Shown here: piece after piece, positions 36,543 through 38,546 of the stretch
Layout: every line of letters begins with the position of its first letter
Position numbering within the stretch: the stretch's first letter is position 1
NCBI GenBank assembly: GCA_016865935.1
Contig: VGOB01000018.1
Coordinates: 1 to 38,546, forward strand
From: Chloroflexota bacterium
GTDB taxonomy: Bacteria; Chloroflexota; Anaerolineae; UBA4142
Direction of reading: 5' to 3'
Length of the DNA: 38,546 bases
Position numbers and translations under genes: made by a program
The notes under the pieces: model-generated
What the model was told of the DNA's origin: nothing
What the model saw: only the letters and a program-made list of their open reading frames with translations
Database searches by the model: none

Positions 36543-37283
36543 ATGCTTACCTCGGTCGAACTTCCAAAGTATCGCACCAAAGAAGAATACGCCTACGACG
36601 TGCTTCGGCGCGCGATTCTGCACTGCCAGCTCAAGCCCGGCGAGAAACTCGTCGCGGATAATCTGCGCGCGATGCTGGGCATCAGCCCCATCCCCATTCG
36701 CGCCGCGCTCCAGCGGTTGCAAGCCGAAGGACTGGTCGAGATCACGCCGCACACGGGCGCGGTCGTCTCCGAACTGTCGCCCGGCAATTTCGAGCCGGTC
36801 TCCCTCCTCCTCGAACGCCTCGAAATCTTGGCGTTCGAAGTCGCCGCGCGCAGAGCCACTCCCGCCGATATCGCGCGTCTGCGCCAAATCGTCCGAGAGC
36901 TGGAAGACGCGCTCGCCGTCAAAGATATGGAACGCTGGTCGGAATTGAACATCGAATTCCACAGCACGGTCGCCGCGATCACGCAAATGAAATTGCTGAT
37001 CGAATTTTCCAACCGCCTGTTGGACGCGTGGACGCGCTTGCGGCGCTGGTATCTGCCGCAAATCATCACGCAACTGCCCCAAGCCCAAGCCGAGCATCGC
37101 AAAATGGTTGACCTGTTGGCGCGGCGCGATGTCGTCCGGCTGACGAAGATCGCCGCCGAACACAGCCGCCGCCTGCGCGAGTACGCGCACCAAGCAACCG
37201 CTAATGTGCCGTCGCAATCGGCGGAACCCAAATCGCCGCGCGGCGCGCGCCGGCGTTCTGCTTCGCTCGAGAAAGGACGATGA
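36543..37283 (+). CDS. GntR-family regulator, FCD type
   Basis: 246 residues from ATG 36543. N-terminal winged helix: KEEYAYDVLRRAILHCQLKPG and LRAMLGISPIPIRAALQRLQ, then LVEITPHTGAVVSELSP. C-terminal FCD helical domain with LNIEFHSTVAAIT and AEHRKMVDLL, where His and Glu/Asp would bind a metal and an organic acid. The end is basic. Its stop overlaps the permease start (ATGA), so it is in one operon with the ABC importer it may control. Confidence 0.9.
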   Translation: MLTSVELPKYRTKEEYAYDVLRRAILHCQLKPGEKLVADNLRAMLGISPIPIRAALQRLQAEGLVEITPHTGAVVSELSPGNFEPVSLLLERLEILAFEVAARRATPADIARLRQIVRELEDALAVKDMERWSELNIEFHSTVAAITQMKLLIEFSNRLLDAWTRLRRWYLPQIITQLPQAQAEHRKMVDLLARRDVVRLTKIAAEHSRRLREYAHQATANVPSQSAEPKSPRGARRRSASLEKGR

Positions 37284-38068
37284 AAATGAACAAACGATTG
37301 TTGCAATGGATCACTCCCCTGCTGGGTGTGTCCGTCTTCTTGGCGATCTGGCAAATCGGCGTGCTGGCGTTCAACGTCCCGGCGTACTTTTTGCCGACGC
37401 CGACGCGGATCCTGGAAGAAGCGCTCAAGGAATACTCCAAGTTGTGGAATCACGGCTGGATCACCGTGTACGAAATGCTCGCGGGCTATTTTCTCGCCGT
37501 GTGCATCGGCGTGCCGCTCGCGATCGCAATGACCTCCTCGCGCCGCTTTGACGAATTCGTCACGCCGACGATGCTCTTTTTCCAGGTCGTGCCGAAGATC
37601 GCCGTCGCGCCCTTGTTCATCGTTTGGTTCGGCGTCGGCATCACGCCGAAAATCCTGGTCGCCTTCCTGATTTCATTTTTCCCGATCGTGATTGACACCG
37701 CCGTCGGGTTGCGCTCGATGACGCCGGAGATGATCGATCTGGCGCGCTCGATGGGCGCGTCGCGGATGCAAATCTTTCGCGATTTCCGCCTGCCGACGAG
37801 TTTGCCGTACCTCTTCAGCGGGCTCAAAGTCGCGGCGACGCTCGCCGTCGCCGGCGCGGTCGTCGGCGAATTCGTCGGCGCGGACAAGGGGCTGGGTTAT
37901 CTCCTGCTCGTGACGAACTCGAATATGCAAACCGCGCTGATGTTCGCGACGATCGTCGTCCTGACGCTCATCGGCTTGATCTTTTTCTACATCATCGAAT
38001 TCCTCGAATCGCTTTTGATTCCCTGGCACGTCACGCAACGCACCAAAGAAGAAACTGCCACGATGTAA
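37280..38068 (+). CDS. ABC transporter permease (SsuC/TauC-type)
   Basis: 262 residues, starting at an ATGA overlap. About six membrane helices. The EAA-loop that contacts the ATPase reads EMIDLARSMGASRMQIFRDF and then RLPTSLPYLF. The HGWITVYEMLAGYFLAVCIG segment is typical of the nitrate/sulfonate/taurine and thiamine-precursor group. An NMT1-like substrate-binding gene follows; the ATPase gene must lie beyond the window or elsewhere. Confidence 0.92.
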   Translation: MKMNKRLLQWITPLLGVSVFLAIWQIGVLAFNVPAYFLPTPTRILEEALKEYSKLWNHGWITVYEMLAGYFLAVCIGVPLAIAMTSSRRFDEFVTPTMLFFQVVPKIAVAPLFIVWFGVGITPKILVAFLISFFPIVIDTAVGLRSMTPEMIDLARSMGASRMQIFRDFRLPTSLPYLFSGLKVAATLAVAGAVVGEFVGADKGLGYLLLVTNSNMQTALMFATIVVLTLIGLIFFYIIEFLESLLIPWHVTQRTKEETATM

Positions 38069-38184
38069 GTGCCAAATGTGCCAAAGATGCCAAAGATGCC
38101 AAAGAAGCCAAATGTGCCAAAGGAGGTGCATCCAATTTCTAATCTCTAGTCTCCAATTTCCAATCTCTAATTTCCAAATTCACG
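38068..38184. repeat. 9-nt GCCAAAGAT array and TCTAATC-type array
   Basis: About six GCCAAA-centred 9-mers (38070-38122), then AATCTCTAGTCTCC and CCAATCTCTAATTTCC (38139-38184). The first has the same unit as the left arm in the nuoK-nuoL gap. It stands before the ribosome site GAGGAG of the lipoprotein gene. Confidence 0.9.
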
Positions 38185-38198
38185 AGGAGAAGAAAAAA

Positions 38199-38462
38199 AT
38201 GAAAACGTTCGTTCGTTACGCGCTGCTCGCGCTCGTACTCGTCGCCGTGTTGGTCGCGTGCGCGCCCGCCCCAACCCCGACGCCGTTGCCCAAACCGACG
38301 GATGCGCCCAAGCCCACCGCCACGCCGTTGGTCAAGTTCCCGTTCCGCTTGAACTGGACGCTGTACGGCGAACACGCCGCTTTCTTCGTCGCGTTCGAAA
38401 AAGGTTTCTACAAGACGTCCTATAGTTTGTCAAGCCCCAAAATAATGCCGCGGGGCAAATAA
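38199..38462 (+). pseudogene. Truncated NMT1/THI5-like substrate-binding lipoprotein
   Basis: 87 residues from ATG 38199, with GAGGAG upstream. Signal peptide and lipobox (LVAC, Cys21), a Pro/Thr/Lys linker, then KFPFRLNWTLYGEHAAFFVAF and EKGFYK, the conserved start of NMT1-like binding proteins (about 300 residues). The next codons should continue the domain but read TSYSLSSPKIMPRGK and stop. The change falls near 38411. An insertion or a sequence misjoin is the likely cause. The permease just upstream marks the ABC importer it belonged to. Confidence 0.75.
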
Positions 38463-38546
38463 AGTTCGCTAAGCAGGCGCGTGGAAGTAACCTCATCCAA
38501 AAGATGAAGTAGCAGAAGGTGATGTGATTCGCACCTGAACAACAGA
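38412..38546. other. Unidentified sequence that interrupts the binding-protein gene
   Basis: From about 38412 the sequence is AT-richer and carries no long ORF in the window. It holds a small inverted pair GCCCC/GGGGC (38434-38456) and CATCC/GATG (38496-38508). It could be the end of an insertion sequence or of a structured retroelement, but no family is recognisable. Confidence 0.5.

Noticed and set aside
38412-38546. Group II intron 5' end
   Set aside because: No clear GUGYG start at the junction and too little sequence to test domain structure, so no call was made.

Overview
The window is GC-rich, single-copy bacterial chromosome. Gene content points to a member of the Chloroflexota, most likely Anaerolineae-like: exported proteins with long Thr/Ala/Pro stalks, an alaS-ruvX-mltG neighbourhood, a baseplate-J-like membrane protein, many toxin-antitoxin-like pairs, and extremely frequent GCGC words. 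This is inferred from family content only; no rRNA or tRNA gene was seen.

Left block (1-6120). A leftward run of five genes encodes a squalene-cyclase-repeat protein, a Tat-exported DUF362 protein and three polytopic membrane proteins, two of them GT-C-type glycosyltransferases. It looks like an envelope lipid/glycan locus. It diverges from a stalked lipoprotein gene through overlapping promoters. A FemAB-type peptidoglycan bridge enzyme follows on the minus strand.

Central block (7345-24126). A strong promoter drives a rightward operon with seven membrane subunits of respiratory complex I in the order nuoA-H-J-K-L-M-N. The peripheral subunits B, C, D, E, F, G and I are absent. The operon is interrupted by co-oriented toxin-antitoxin-like cassettes. 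Between nuoJ and nuoK lie MNT/HEPN, a small zinc-ribbon gene and a DUF4258-like pair. Between nuoL and nuoM lie DUF4160/DUF2442, a GH10-like lipoprotein, DUF433 and DUF4258 with a cysteine-less YgiT-like partner. After nuoN come a BrnT/BrnA-like pair, a broken ATPase and an FRG-domain gene that overlaps murE by 4 nt. A 44-nt duplication of the nuoJ 3' end flanks the MNT/HEPN cassette and looks like an insertion scar.

Right block (24177-38546). A leftward set uma2-alaS-baseplate J-like-ruvX-mltG runs toward murE. It diverges from an exported protein gene followed by tyrS-sppA. Next come an SDR oxidoreductase and a GH88-like hydrolase on the minus strand. A GntR/FCD regulator, preceded by a near-perfect promoter and a 33-bp dyad, leads an ABC importer (permease, then substrate-binding lipoprotein). 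The lipoprotein reading frame is cut after about 70 codons by unrelated sequence at the right edge.

A genome-style feature runs through everything. Many gene junctions, and several coding sequences (FemX-like, MurE, DUF362 protein), carry short arrays of 7-, 8- or 9-nt units. Each array has its own unit, and several are arranged as inverted arms that can form hairpins.
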